Shown here one piece after another: positions 1-4,705 of a stretch of 6,416 bases of DNA. How positions within the stretch are numbered: position 1 is the stretch's first letter; each line of letters begins with the position of its first letter. The notes beneath the pieces are model-generated. The model was given only the letters and a program-made list of their open reading frames with translations. It was not told the DNA's origin and searched no databases. The translations under genes were made by a program, and so were the position numbers. The stretch spans positions 1 through 6,416 of the forward strand of contig JALVJP010000002.1 of the NCBI GenBank assembly GCA_027028225.1, read 5' to 3'. The DNA comes from Candidatus Parcubacteria bacterium (GTDB lineage: Bacteria > Patescibacteriota > Minisyncoccia > Phycocordibacterales > UBA1006).

Positions 1-8
1 ATCTCATT

Positions 9-38
9 GCGAAACGTGACCTCTCGGTCACGCTTCGC
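9..38. repeat. hairpin, 5+7 bp stem
   Basis: CGTGACC (15-21) pairs with GGTCACG (26-32) around the loop TCTC. The stem continues after an A/C mismatch as GCGAA (9-13) with TTCGC (34-38). It sits at the left edge of the window, so any longer element to the left is not visible. No T-run follows. Confidence 0.7.
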
Positions 39-62
39 TACGGCCTTGCCTTCAAATGTACA

Positions 63-80
63 CCCCAGCTAAAGCTGGGG
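63..80. repeat. perfect 8-bp palindrome CCCCAGCT/AGCTGGGG
   Basis: CCCCAGCT (63-70) and AGCTGGGG (73-80) are separated by only AA. Physically the hairpin would open a few pairs to make a loop. This is probably one unit of a genome-wide intergenic repeat, but only one copy is in the window. Confidence 0.7.
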
Positions 81-89
81 GTTTAGAGG

Positions 90-136
90 ATAACAAGAGG
101 CGGGTGAGTGCTATGCACTCACCCTCCTCTTGTTAT
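90..136. repeat. long hairpin, 21 bp paired with one mismatch
   Basis: ATAACAAGAGG (90-100) pairs with CCTCTTGTTAT (126-136). After one C/T mismatch, GGGTGAGTGC (102-111) pairs with GCACTCACCC (115-124), leaving a TAT loop. This is the longest stem in the window. It has no T-tract on either side, which argues against a simple terminator and for a repeat element or a structured RNA. Confidence 0.75.
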
Positions 137-165
137 TATGTGATCGGTCAAGAATCTCTCCTCTT

Positions 166-190
166 GTCATTCCAGGCTTGATCCGGAATC
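166..190 (+). repeat. GTCATTCC...GGAATC palindromic repeat, copy 1
   Basis: This 25-base unit starts GTCATTCC, ends GGAATC and carries a central CTTGAT. It matches an inverted copy at 421-445 at 20 of 25 positions. The differences fall in the stem, and both versions still pair, while the central CTTGAT is unchanged. Repeats of the form TCATTCC...GGAATC are common between genes in several bacterial groups. In translation they yield the tell-tale VIPGLIRN-like string, which explains spurious open frames here. Confidence 0.75.
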
Positions 191-244
191 TAGAAAATAA
201 GCACGATGTTTGTTTTGTTAGCATGAGAGGTAATACTCACTGGA

Positions 245-343
245 GTGACACCACTTTTACTCTTTCATGTAAGATAATTAGTGGAAGTAAATGCACATTC
301 ACTTTAGATTTCATACCGAAATAAATGGCAAAAGTGGTGTCAC
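245..343. repeat. 14-bp perfect inverted repeat around a 71-base core
   Basis: GTGACACCACTTTT (245-258) and AAAAGTGGTGTCAC (330-343) are exact reverse complements. They lie between the two oppositely oriented copies of the GTCATTCC repeat and are roughly concentric with them, giving a nested, MITE-like architecture. No transposase or other gene is present in the core. Confidence 0.75.
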
Positions 344-420
344 CGACAAAGTGGTTTGGATGAAGTGGGTGGTTTGATATAACACAAAGTAGTTTGTTTG
401 CAGTAACGGTTCATTTACTG

Positions 421-445
421 GATTCCCAATCAAGTTGGGAATGAC
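421..445 (-). repeat. GTCATTCC...GGAATC palindromic repeat, inverted copy 2
   Basis: Read on the minus strand this is GTCATTCC, CAA, CTTGAT, TG, GGAATC. That is the same unit as 166-190 with five changed bases. Its stem ATTCCCAA/TTGGGAAT (422-429 with 435-442) is perfect. Together with copy 1 it forms possible terminal inverted repeats of a roughly 280-base element (166-445). Confidence 0.75.
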
Positions 446-465
446 AAAGCACAAAGTGCTTTGTC
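443..465. repeat. perfect 10-bp hairpin
   Basis: GACAAAGCAC (443-452) pairs exactly with GTGCTTTGTC (456-465) around an AAA loop. It shares its first three bases with the end of the preceding GTCATTCC repeat, so the two palindromes are fused. No T-tract follows. Confidence 0.75.
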
Positions 466-469
466 TAAA

Positions 470-503
470 AGCGGAGCGAGGATAATAAAATCCTCGCTCC
501 GCT
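470..503. repeat. perfect 14-bp hairpin AGCGGAGCGAGGAT
   Basis: AGCGGAGCGAGGAT (470-483) pairs exactly with ATCCTCGCTCCGCT (490-503) around AATAAA. The stem is G+C-rich and stable. The bases after it (GTTATTT) are only weakly T-rich, so terminator function for something entering from the left is possible but not shown. Confidence 0.75.
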
Positions 504-513
504 GTTATTTCCA

Positions 514-531
514 TGCCCGCCTACGCGGGCA
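514..531. repeat. 7-bp hairpin TGCCCGC/GCGGGCA
   Basis: TGCCCGC (514-520) pairs with GCGGGCA (525-531) around CTAC. It is the last palindrome of the cluster. CCCGC...GCGGG cores are typical of REP-like intergenic repeats. Confidence 0.6.
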
Positions 532-622
532 CAGGCTCCAACGGGAATATAGGGAGGTATCACTTTTGCAAGTATCCTCTGCGTGACTAATAATACCAAT
601 GTGGATAAATCGCTATCAGCTA

Positions 623-651
623 TTGACAACTCTCTCTCTCTTTGCTATGTT
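623..651 (+). promoter_or_regulatory. sigma70-type promoter of the small membrane-protein gene
   Basis: A perfect TTGACA (623-628) is followed, after exactly 17 bases, by TATGTT (646-651). Transcription should start near 658, giving a leader of only about 21 bases before the ATG at 679. The spacer contains a TC dinucleotide run. The leader has no Shine-Dalgarno sequence and instead carries ACCAAAAAATAAA at 661-673. Confidence 0.7.
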
Positions 652-660
652 TTATATGGA

Positions 661-673
661 ACCAAAAAATAAA
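661..673 (+). promoter_or_regulatory. A-rich leader element, copy 1
   Basis: ACCAAAAAATAAA lies 5 bases upstream of the ATG at 679. The identical 13 bases occur at 4145-4157, 4 bases upstream of the lipoprotein ATG, also just after a predicted promoter. It may be a translation-enhancing leader used in place of a Shine-Dalgarno sequence. That role is inferred. Confidence 0.5.
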
Positions 674-678
674 ATACC

Positions 679-834
679 ATGTTAGAAACAATCATCACCA
701 TCCTTGCAGGAATATATTTCGTTGTAACATTGTCTTTTTTGACAGACGAAGACCTACAAGGAAAGGTAAAACTAGCCATATTCTGGCCCATCTATATCGC
801 AAAAAACCTCCTTAAGAGATTGGTTTGTGATTAA
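679..834 (+). CDS. small hydrophobic (probable membrane) protein, 51 aa
   Basis: I do not recognise this protein. Its frame runs ATG (679) to TAA (832-834). Residues about 4-21 are strongly hydrophobic (IITILAGIYFVVTLSFL) and could form one membrane helix. A short charged turn (TDEDLQGK, 22-29) follows. A second, amphipathic hydrophobic stretch (KLAIFWPIYIAKNLL, about 31-45) leads to a basic end (KRLVCD). The gene has its own clear promoter (623-651) and a tight terminator starting right at its stop codon. This makes it much more credible than its length alone would. No Shine-Dalgarno sequence is visible, and the A-rich leader element lies just before the start. It converges on leuS and is not co-transcribed with it. 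No function is assigned. Confidence 0.65.
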   Translation: MLETIITILAGIYFVVTLSFLTDEDLQGKVKLAIFWPIYIAKNLLKRLVCD

Positions 835-835
835 A

Positions 836-862
836 AAAACACCTCAAAAGGTGTTTTCTTTT
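836..862. terminator. bidirectional intrinsic terminator between the small gene and leuS
   Basis: AAAACACCT (836-844) pairs with AGGTGTTTT (849-857) around CAAA. On the plus strand the stem runs into TTTTCTTTTT. On the minus strand it is followed by a run of T beginning within the stem's A/T end. It lies between the TAA of the small gene (832-834) and the TAG of leuS (866-868), so it can serve both convergent transcripts. Confidence 0.85.
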
Positions 863-865
863 TAC

Positions 866-3800
866 CTACACAACTACATTTACAATCTTTCCCTTCACAT
901 AGATGAGCTTCTTGATGTCTTTTCCCTCAATCCACTTTTGCAGTTCTGGGAGTTCTCTCACGAGATTCTTCACCTCTTCCTCTGTTGCATCAGCAGAAAT
1001 GGTGAGCTGTGCGCGAACTTTTCCGTTCACCTGCACAGGGAGTGTGAGTTCACTCTCCTGCATCATTGCTTCGTCATACTTTGGCCAATCGCTGAGGTGA
1101 ATACTTCCCTCGTTTCCTAATACTTCCTGCCAAATTTCCTCTCCTATATGAGGAGCAAATGCGGAAAACATTTTTACAAGGAGTTCGTACTCTGTCTTCC
1201 CTACCCCCTGCTTCTCCATCGTATTCACAAGCGTCATCATAGAGGAGATCGCGGTATTCAACTTCAATCGCTCTACATCTTCTGTCACTTTCTTTATCGT
1301 CTTGTGAGTGAGTTTTACAAGTTCCTCTGGAGATTCTTCTTTAAGGTTATCTCCAAGGCCATACACACGCTCAATGAAACGACGCACCCCTACAACCCCA
1401 TTCGGATCCCATGGGTAATTTCCTGGCTCATTGAACGGTCCAATGAATGCGAGATACATACGCACGGTATCAGCTCCCACTTGTGCAACAACCTCATCAG
1501 GATTGATGACATTCCCTTTTGATTTTGACATCTTTGCACCATCAGGACCAAGGATAAGCCCTCGATTGAGGCGTTGCTTATAAGGTTCTTTCTCCTCAAC
1601 AATTCCAATCTTGTGAAGTGCTTTCACCCAAAAACGAGAGTAGAGGAGGTGCATCGTCGTATGCTCTGCTCCTCCAAAGTAGAGGTCAATCGGCATCCAC
1701 AATCTCCGTTTTTCAAGCCCTGCAAATACCTCATCATTGTGCGGGTCGAGGTAGCGGTAGAAATACCACGAAGAGTCGACGAAGGTATCCATTGTATCAA
1801 TCTCTGGAGTCCAGCCTTCTCCAAAGAGCTCCTCTGTTCGCTTCTTTAATTCTTCAGAACGCGCGAGTGGTGCGGTTCCATCGGGGGTGTGGTCTACATC
1901 TTCTGGGAGTGTCCAAGGGAGGTGCTCTTCAGGAACTGGGTGAGGGTTCCCTTCTGGATCATATACCATCGGAATCGGTGTTCCCCAGTAGCGTTGTCGT
2001 GAAATAGCCCAATCGCGAAGACGATAGGTTTTCACCTTCTTTCCTCCAAGTGCTTCTGTGAGTGCATCACGCGCCTCTTGCGAGGTCATACGAGAGTATG
2101 CTCCGGAGTTAATAAGCTTCCCTTCAAACGCACAAGAGAACCGCTTTCCTTTAGGGAGCACTCCTCCCTGTTCGTGCACTTCATTGAGAAGATCATACAT
2201 TGCATTCCACTCTGCATTAATTTTTTCTTGCCCTTTCTTCCCTTCTCCTGCTTTGAGAATAAATTCATTCTCACCGCTCGTGACGAGTGGACGAGAGTTT
2301 CCTACTTCACCTGCAGAAGGAAGCACAACGAAACGAAACGGAAGATCATACTTGATTGCGAACTCTGCATCGCGCTCATCGTGTGCCGGCACCGCCATCA
2401 CTGCCCCTGTTCCAAAATGAGGAAGTACATAATCAGCAATCCATACCGGAACCTCTTCCCTATTTGCTGGATTTATTGCAGTAACTCCTTTGAGTGGAAC
2501 ACCTGTTTTCGTTTTATCCTGCTGTCGTTCGAGATCGGATTTTTTCTCAACTTCTTTGAGGTATGCTTCTACCTCGTCCCAGTTTTCAATACGATCTTTA
2601 AGCTTTTCCACAAGCGGGTGCTCGGGGGCAAGCACAACATACGTAACACCAAATAAAGTATCTGCTCGCGTAGTGAATACTTTTATTTCCTTCTCTTCTC
2701 CATCTCTTACAAAATTTAATAGCTGCTTAAGTGCAGATACAACGGGTTGCATTTCAAGAAGATAATCTTCTTCTGTTGCTTCGTGGTGGTATTTTCCTGT
2801 GTCCTGAGAATAATAAAGAGAACGAAGTGGAAAGTAAAGGTCAACTTCTCCGTGAATTTCATCGGTCAGCACAATATTCCTCTTTGCTTCACTTATATGT
2901 GTCGTTCCATCCGGCATTACTAATGCCCATTTTTCATACCAATATCCATTAACTTTTCCTCCTTTTTCTTTGATAATATCAATATAGAAATCAAGAATTT
3001 TTTGAGCAATTTCCTCTTGGCTCAAATCTTTTTCATCACTATCACCAAGCGCATTTCGTTTTACGCGTACAGGATCAAGCTCAACACCATCAATAACAAG
3101 CGAAGTATCATTCGCAAGAATAGGTAAATCTGTGTGTTCGCTATATGCCTGTGCTTTTGCAATAGCATTTTCTTCAAGCGTTCCGTCTTCAGCAACATCA
3201 ATATTTTCAATACCAAGTTCTGACGGAGATACTAAATCTACAACTATATTATTTTTTTCAAGAAGTTTCTGCACACGAGCTTTTTTACTCTTGTTGTTCG
3301 TAGCAATGAGGATTTTAACCGGTTCCTTATCCTTACCATTAACAACAACAGGAAAGGAAATTTCACTTCCCTCTTTTCGCCCAATCCATTCTCGTTGTGC
3401 TTGTTTAATAGATTCATCCCAATCAAGCGTGTCTAAATCATCAATAAGTTCATCAGCAAAATCGGTAATCTTAAACGCCCATTGTGTCATATCTTTTTGA
3501 ACCACATCAGAATCACAACGCTCACACTTTCCCGCAACAACCTGCTCATTTGCAAGCACGGTTTTGCAGGAATCACACCAGTTTGCCTTCGTATTCACAC
3601 GCGTAATAATTCCATGCTTGTAGAATTGAATAAACATCCACTGCGTCCACTTGTAGTATTCAGGATCTGCGGTGATAATCATCCGCTCCCAATCGAAGCT
3701 CGCCCCCATTGAATCGAGCTGTTTCCGCATATACTCGATGTTCTTGTAAGTCCAATCCTTCGGATTGAGCCCACGTTTAATCGCAGCATTTTCAGCAGGA

Positions 3801-4051
3801 AGCCCAAAAGCATCAAAGCCCATCGGATAGAGCACGTTGTATCCACTCATTCGCTTGAAGCGCGCATAAATATCCGGCACTGCAAATGCATACCAGTGTC
3901 CCACGTGGAGATTTCCAGATGGATACGCAAACTCAGAGAGAGTATAAAAGTTTTCCTTTCCATCCACTTTATCCTCTGTGCGGTAAATATTGTGCTTCTT
4001 CCAATATTCCTGCCACTTCTTTTCAATTTCCTGTGCGTCGTAATGTTTCAT
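866..4051 (-). CDS. leuS: leucyl-tRNA synthetase with an inserted RdgB/HAM1-like domain
   Basis: This cytoplasmic class I synthetase charges tRNA-Leu with leucine using ATP. Visible motifs are HVGH (49-52, the HIGH signature), a zinc site with Cys159, Cys162, Cys176 and Cys179, the editing motif TTRADT (460-465), HDERD (557-561, the conserved editing aspartate), YRLRDW (676-681), DSSWYFYRY (759-767), KMSKS (840-844), and a C-terminal VNGKVRAQL (1008-1016). The family is usually about 860 residues and this protein has 1061. Residues about 245-447 are an RdgB/HAM1-like domain inserted in the hairpin that begins CP1. CP1 also has about 45 extra residues near 580-640, and the leucine-specific domain before KMSKS is absent. 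The start ATG at 4051 fits the family N-terminus (KHYDAQEIEKKWQEYW). AAGGGG stands only 2 bases upstream, too close for a normal ribosome site. The gene ends in TAG. The synthetase identity is certain; whether it still edits is not. Confidence 0.97.
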   Translation of the reverse strand: MKHYDAQEIEKKWQEYWKKHNIYRTEDKVDGKENFYTLSEFAYPSGNLHVGHWYAFAVPDIYARFKRMSGYNVLYPMGFDAFGLPAENAAIKRGLNPKDWTYKNIEYMRKQLDSMGASFDWERMIITADPEYYKWTQWMFIQFYKHGIITRVNTKANWCDSCKTVLANEQVVAGKCERCDSDVVQKDMTQWAFKITDFADELIDDLDTLDWDESIKQAQREWIGRKEGSEISFPVVVNGKDKEPVKILIATNNKSKKARVQKLLEKNNIVVDLVSPSELGIENIDVAEDGTLEENAIAKAQAYSEHTDLPILANDTSLVIDGVELDPVRVKRNALGDSDEKDLSQEEIAQKILDFYIDIIKEKGGKVNGYWYEKWALVMPDGTTHISEAKRNIVLTDEIHGEVDLYFPLRSLYYSQDTGKYHHEATEEDYLLEMQPVVSALKQLLNFVRDGEEKEIKVFTTRADTLFGVTYVVLAPEHPLVEKLKDRIENWDEVEAYLKEVEKKSDLERQQDKTKTGVPLKGVTAINPANREEVPVWIADYVLPHFGTGAVMAVPAHDERDAEFAIKYDLPFRFVVLPSAGEVGNSRPLVTSGENEFILKAGEGKKGQEKINAEWNAMYDLLNEVHEQGGVLPKGKRFSCAFEGKLINSGAYSRMTSQEARDALTEALGGKKVKTYRLRDWAISRQRYWGTPIPMVYDPEGNPHPVPEEHLPWTLPEDVDHTPDGTAPLARSEELKKRTEELFGEGWTPEIDTMDTFVDSSWYFYRYLDPHNDEVFAGLEKRRLWMPIDLYFGGAEHTTMHLLYSRFWVKALHKIGIVEEKEPYKQRLNRGLILGPDGAKMSKSKGNVINPDEVVAQVGADTVRMYLAFIGPFNEPGNYPWDPNGVVGVRRFIERVYGLGDNLKEESPEELVKLTHKTIKKVTEDVERLKLNTAISSMMTLVNTMEKQGVGKTEYELLVKMFSAFAPHIGEEIWQEVLGNEGSIHLSDWPKYDEAMMQESELTLPVQVNGKVRAQLTISADATEEEVKNLVRELPELQKWIEGKDIKKLIYVKGKIVNVVV
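2711..3319 (-). other. RdgB/HAM1 (ITPase)-like domain inserted within LeuRS, residues about 245-447
   Basis: RdgB/HAM1 enzymes hydrolyse ITP, XTP and their deoxy forms to monophosphates. The insert opens with VKILIATNNKSKK (245-257), matching the family's xxxATGNxxK phosphate-binding start. EDGTLEENAIAKA (288-300) matches the ETGxTFxENAxxKA segment. LPILANDTSLVIDG (309-322) matches LPxxADDSGLxVD, with Asp315 at the catalytic aspartate. The end (SALKQLLNF, 439-447) matches the family's last helix. Differences are ADDSG changed to ANDTS, no GFGYDP motif and no SHR triplet, so substrate recognition is probably altered or lost. The split synthetase hairpin resumes at KEIKVFTTRADT (454-465). G+C in the insert is about 36%, against 46-47% in sampled leuS DNA on both sides. 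The fold assignment is by eye and fairly firm; activity is unknown. Confidence 0.85.
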
Positions 4052-4059
4052 ATCCCCTT

Positions 4060-4065
4060 ATTGTA
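4060..4065 (-). promoter_or_regulatory. possible -10 element of leuS
   Basis: On the minus strand TACAAT (4065-4060) fits a -10 hexamer. Its spacing would start transcription within about 2 bases of the leuS ATG at 4051, giving a leaderless or nearly leaderless mRNA. No good -35 is seen at 16-18 bases. The call is weak. Confidence 0.3.
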
Positions 4066-4105
4066 GAGAATTTCTCTGTTTTTAAAAGCGATGAAAGCAG
4101 GTTGT

Positions 4106-4133
4106 TTGACAAACTATATTATTATGTTAATCT
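4106..4133 (+). promoter_or_regulatory. sigma70-type promoter of the lipoprotein gene
   Basis: A perfect TTGACA (4106-4111) is followed after 16 bases by TAATCT (4128-4133). Transcription would start near 4140, leaving a leader of about 22 bases. This is nearly the same geometry as the promoter at 623-651. It lies in the divergent region shared with leuS. Confidence 0.6.
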
Positions 4134-4144
4134 TTTAGTCAGAA

Positions 4145-4157
4145 ACCAAAAAATAAA
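4145..4157 (+). promoter_or_regulatory. A-rich leader element, copy 2
   Basis: ACCAAAAAATAAA is identical to 661-673 and ends 4 bases before the ATG at 4162. The matching context runs slightly further on each side (GAA(A) before, and A/T-rich sequence after). No Shine-Dalgarno sequence is present in this leader. Confidence 0.5.
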
Positions 4158-4161
4158 TATT

Positions 4162-4638
4162 ATGAAAAAAATTATTATCTTTATGGCAATAATCCTTATT
4201 GCCATGTCTGGATGTACATCGAACAAAAAGATTGCATCCGCAAAAAATAATGAAGAAATTTTCGTTTATAAAAACGGAAAAAATTTCTTCAGGATAACCC
4301 CTTCTCCAAAAGAGAAAGAGGTTGTTGTATTGAGCCCAAAAAACGAAAAGAGGGTTCAGTATGAAAATACCGCCTATATACTTGATAAAGATGGAAAAAT
4401 TATTTCCATAAAAAAGAAAGGTGGTATGTTCCTTGTATACTATACAAGGAACGATGATGTAATTCACATTATAGACTCCCAAAATGTTGGTTCAATAATC
4501 AACATAAAGATTCATGATATCTACAATTTCTTCTCGCAAGAAGAACTTGGGATAAAAAAACTAGAGGAAATTCTTAACCAGAGAAAAATTACTCTAGTTA
4601 AAAGAAAAAGAAGTTCTTCTCTATCGTCTCTACAATGA
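4162..4638 (+). CDS. putative lipoprotein, 158 aa, unknown function
   Basis: I do not recognise a family beyond the export signal. The N-terminus MKKIIIFMAIILIAMSGC is a classic lipoprotein signal peptide: two lysines, a hydrophobic core (4-15) and a lipobox ending at Cys18. After cleavage the protein would be lipid-anchored at the membrane surface. The mature part is lysine-rich and beta-prone (IFVYKNGKNFFRI, AYILDKDGKIISIKKKG, MFLVYYTRND), then has a helical segment (FSQEELGIKKLEEILNQRK, 124-142) and a basic, serine-rich tail. I chose the ATG at 4162 because it begins the signal peptide and follows a promoter and short leader. The frame stays open upstream to 3886, but that part overlaps leuS antisense. 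The coding region includes a perfect 12-bp palindrome at 4428-4452. It ends in TGA, 22 bases before a terminator. Confidence 0.8.
   Translation: MKKIIIFMAIILIAMSGCTSNKKIASAKNNEEIFVYKNGKNFFRITPSPKEKEVVVLSPKNEKRVQYENTAYILDKDGKIISIKKKGGMFLVYYTRNDDVIHIIDSQNVGSIINIKIHDIYNFFSQEELGIKKLEEILNQRKITLVKRKRSSSLSSLQ
4428..4452. repeat. perfect 12+1+12 palindrome inside the lipoprotein gene
   Basis: GTTCCTTGTATA (4428-4439) and TATACAAGGAAC (4441-4452) are exact reverse complements around a single C. It lies within codons for residues about 89-97 of the lipoprotein. A symmetric protein-binding site or an mRNA hairpin is possible. No second copy was seen in the window. Confidence 0.7.
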
Positions 4639-4660
4639 GATGACAGGGTCTCAATATTTA

Positions 4661-4690
4661 AAAACCTGCACTATGCAGGTTTTATTTTTA
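4661..4690. terminator. intrinsic terminator, probably bidirectional
   Basis: AAAACCTGCA (4661-4670) pairs with TGCAGGTTTT (4674-4683) around CTA and is followed by ATTTTTATC on the plus strand. Read on the minus strand the stem ends in five T residues. It sits between the lipoprotein stop (4638) and the convergent DUF1232-like gene stop (4706), so it can end both transcripts. Confidence 0.85.
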
Positions 4691-4705
4691 TCTCAAATAG
4701 ATTAG

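Larger units (their letters stand above)
1..600. other. palindrome-rich intergenic region without a convincing gene
   Basis: No open frame here looks like a real protein. The stretch is instead a chain of hairpin-forming sequences: 9-38, 63-80, 90-136, 166-190, 245-258 with 330-343, 421-445, 443-465, 470-503 and 514-531. Most have perfect or near-perfect stems. Such clusters resemble the REP-type or small non-autonomous repeat elements found between genes in many bacteria. None carries a strong T-tract, so they do not look like ordinary terminators. From 535 to about 620 nothing is recognisable. Confidence 0.8.

Noticed and set aside
130..324. Open frame of 64 codons on the plus strand
   Set aside because: It reads through the GTCATTCC repeat (giving VIPGLIRN) and the left arm of the 14-bp inverted repeat. 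It has no ribosome site and no protein-like composition; it is repeat DNA, not a gene.
311..514. Open frame of 67 codons on the minus strand
   Set aside because: It is built from the inverted copy of the same repeat (VIPNLIGN) and two hairpins, with no promoter or family match.
1..600. CRISPR array or tRNA/ncRNA gene in the repeat-rich left end
   Set aside because: The repeats are inverted, of different sequence and irregularly spaced, with no direct repeat-spacer pattern and no cloverleaf or known RNA fold.
629..645. TC dinucleotide run as a phase-variable repeat
   Set aside because: Only about five TC units lie in the 17-base promoter spacer. That is too few to argue for slipped-strand switching from one sequence.
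2058..2656. Long plus-strand frames opposite leuS (up to 192 codons)
   Set aside because: They are antisense to a clearly coding leuS region, have cysteine- and phenylalanine-heavy compositions typical of shadow frames, and lack start signals. The same applies to the other frames opposite leuS.
2693..3322. Possibility that the extra LeuRS sequence is a frameshift or a separate gene
   Set aside because: The frame is continuous across both junctions, the hairpin strands of CP1 match on each side, and the insert has no start or stop of its own. Only an assembly chimera remains to be excluded.
3886..4161. N-terminal extension of the lipoprotein frame to an ATG at 3886
   Set aside because: It overlaps the leuS 5' end in antisense and would bury the signal peptide and its promoter. 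The ATG at 4162 begins a proper lipoprotein signal.
4135..4482. Minus-strand frame of 115 codons opposite the lipoprotein gene
   Set aside because: It is a shadow of the lipoprotein gene, with runs of Phe/Ile/Asn from antisense A/T-rich DNA, and no initiation signal.
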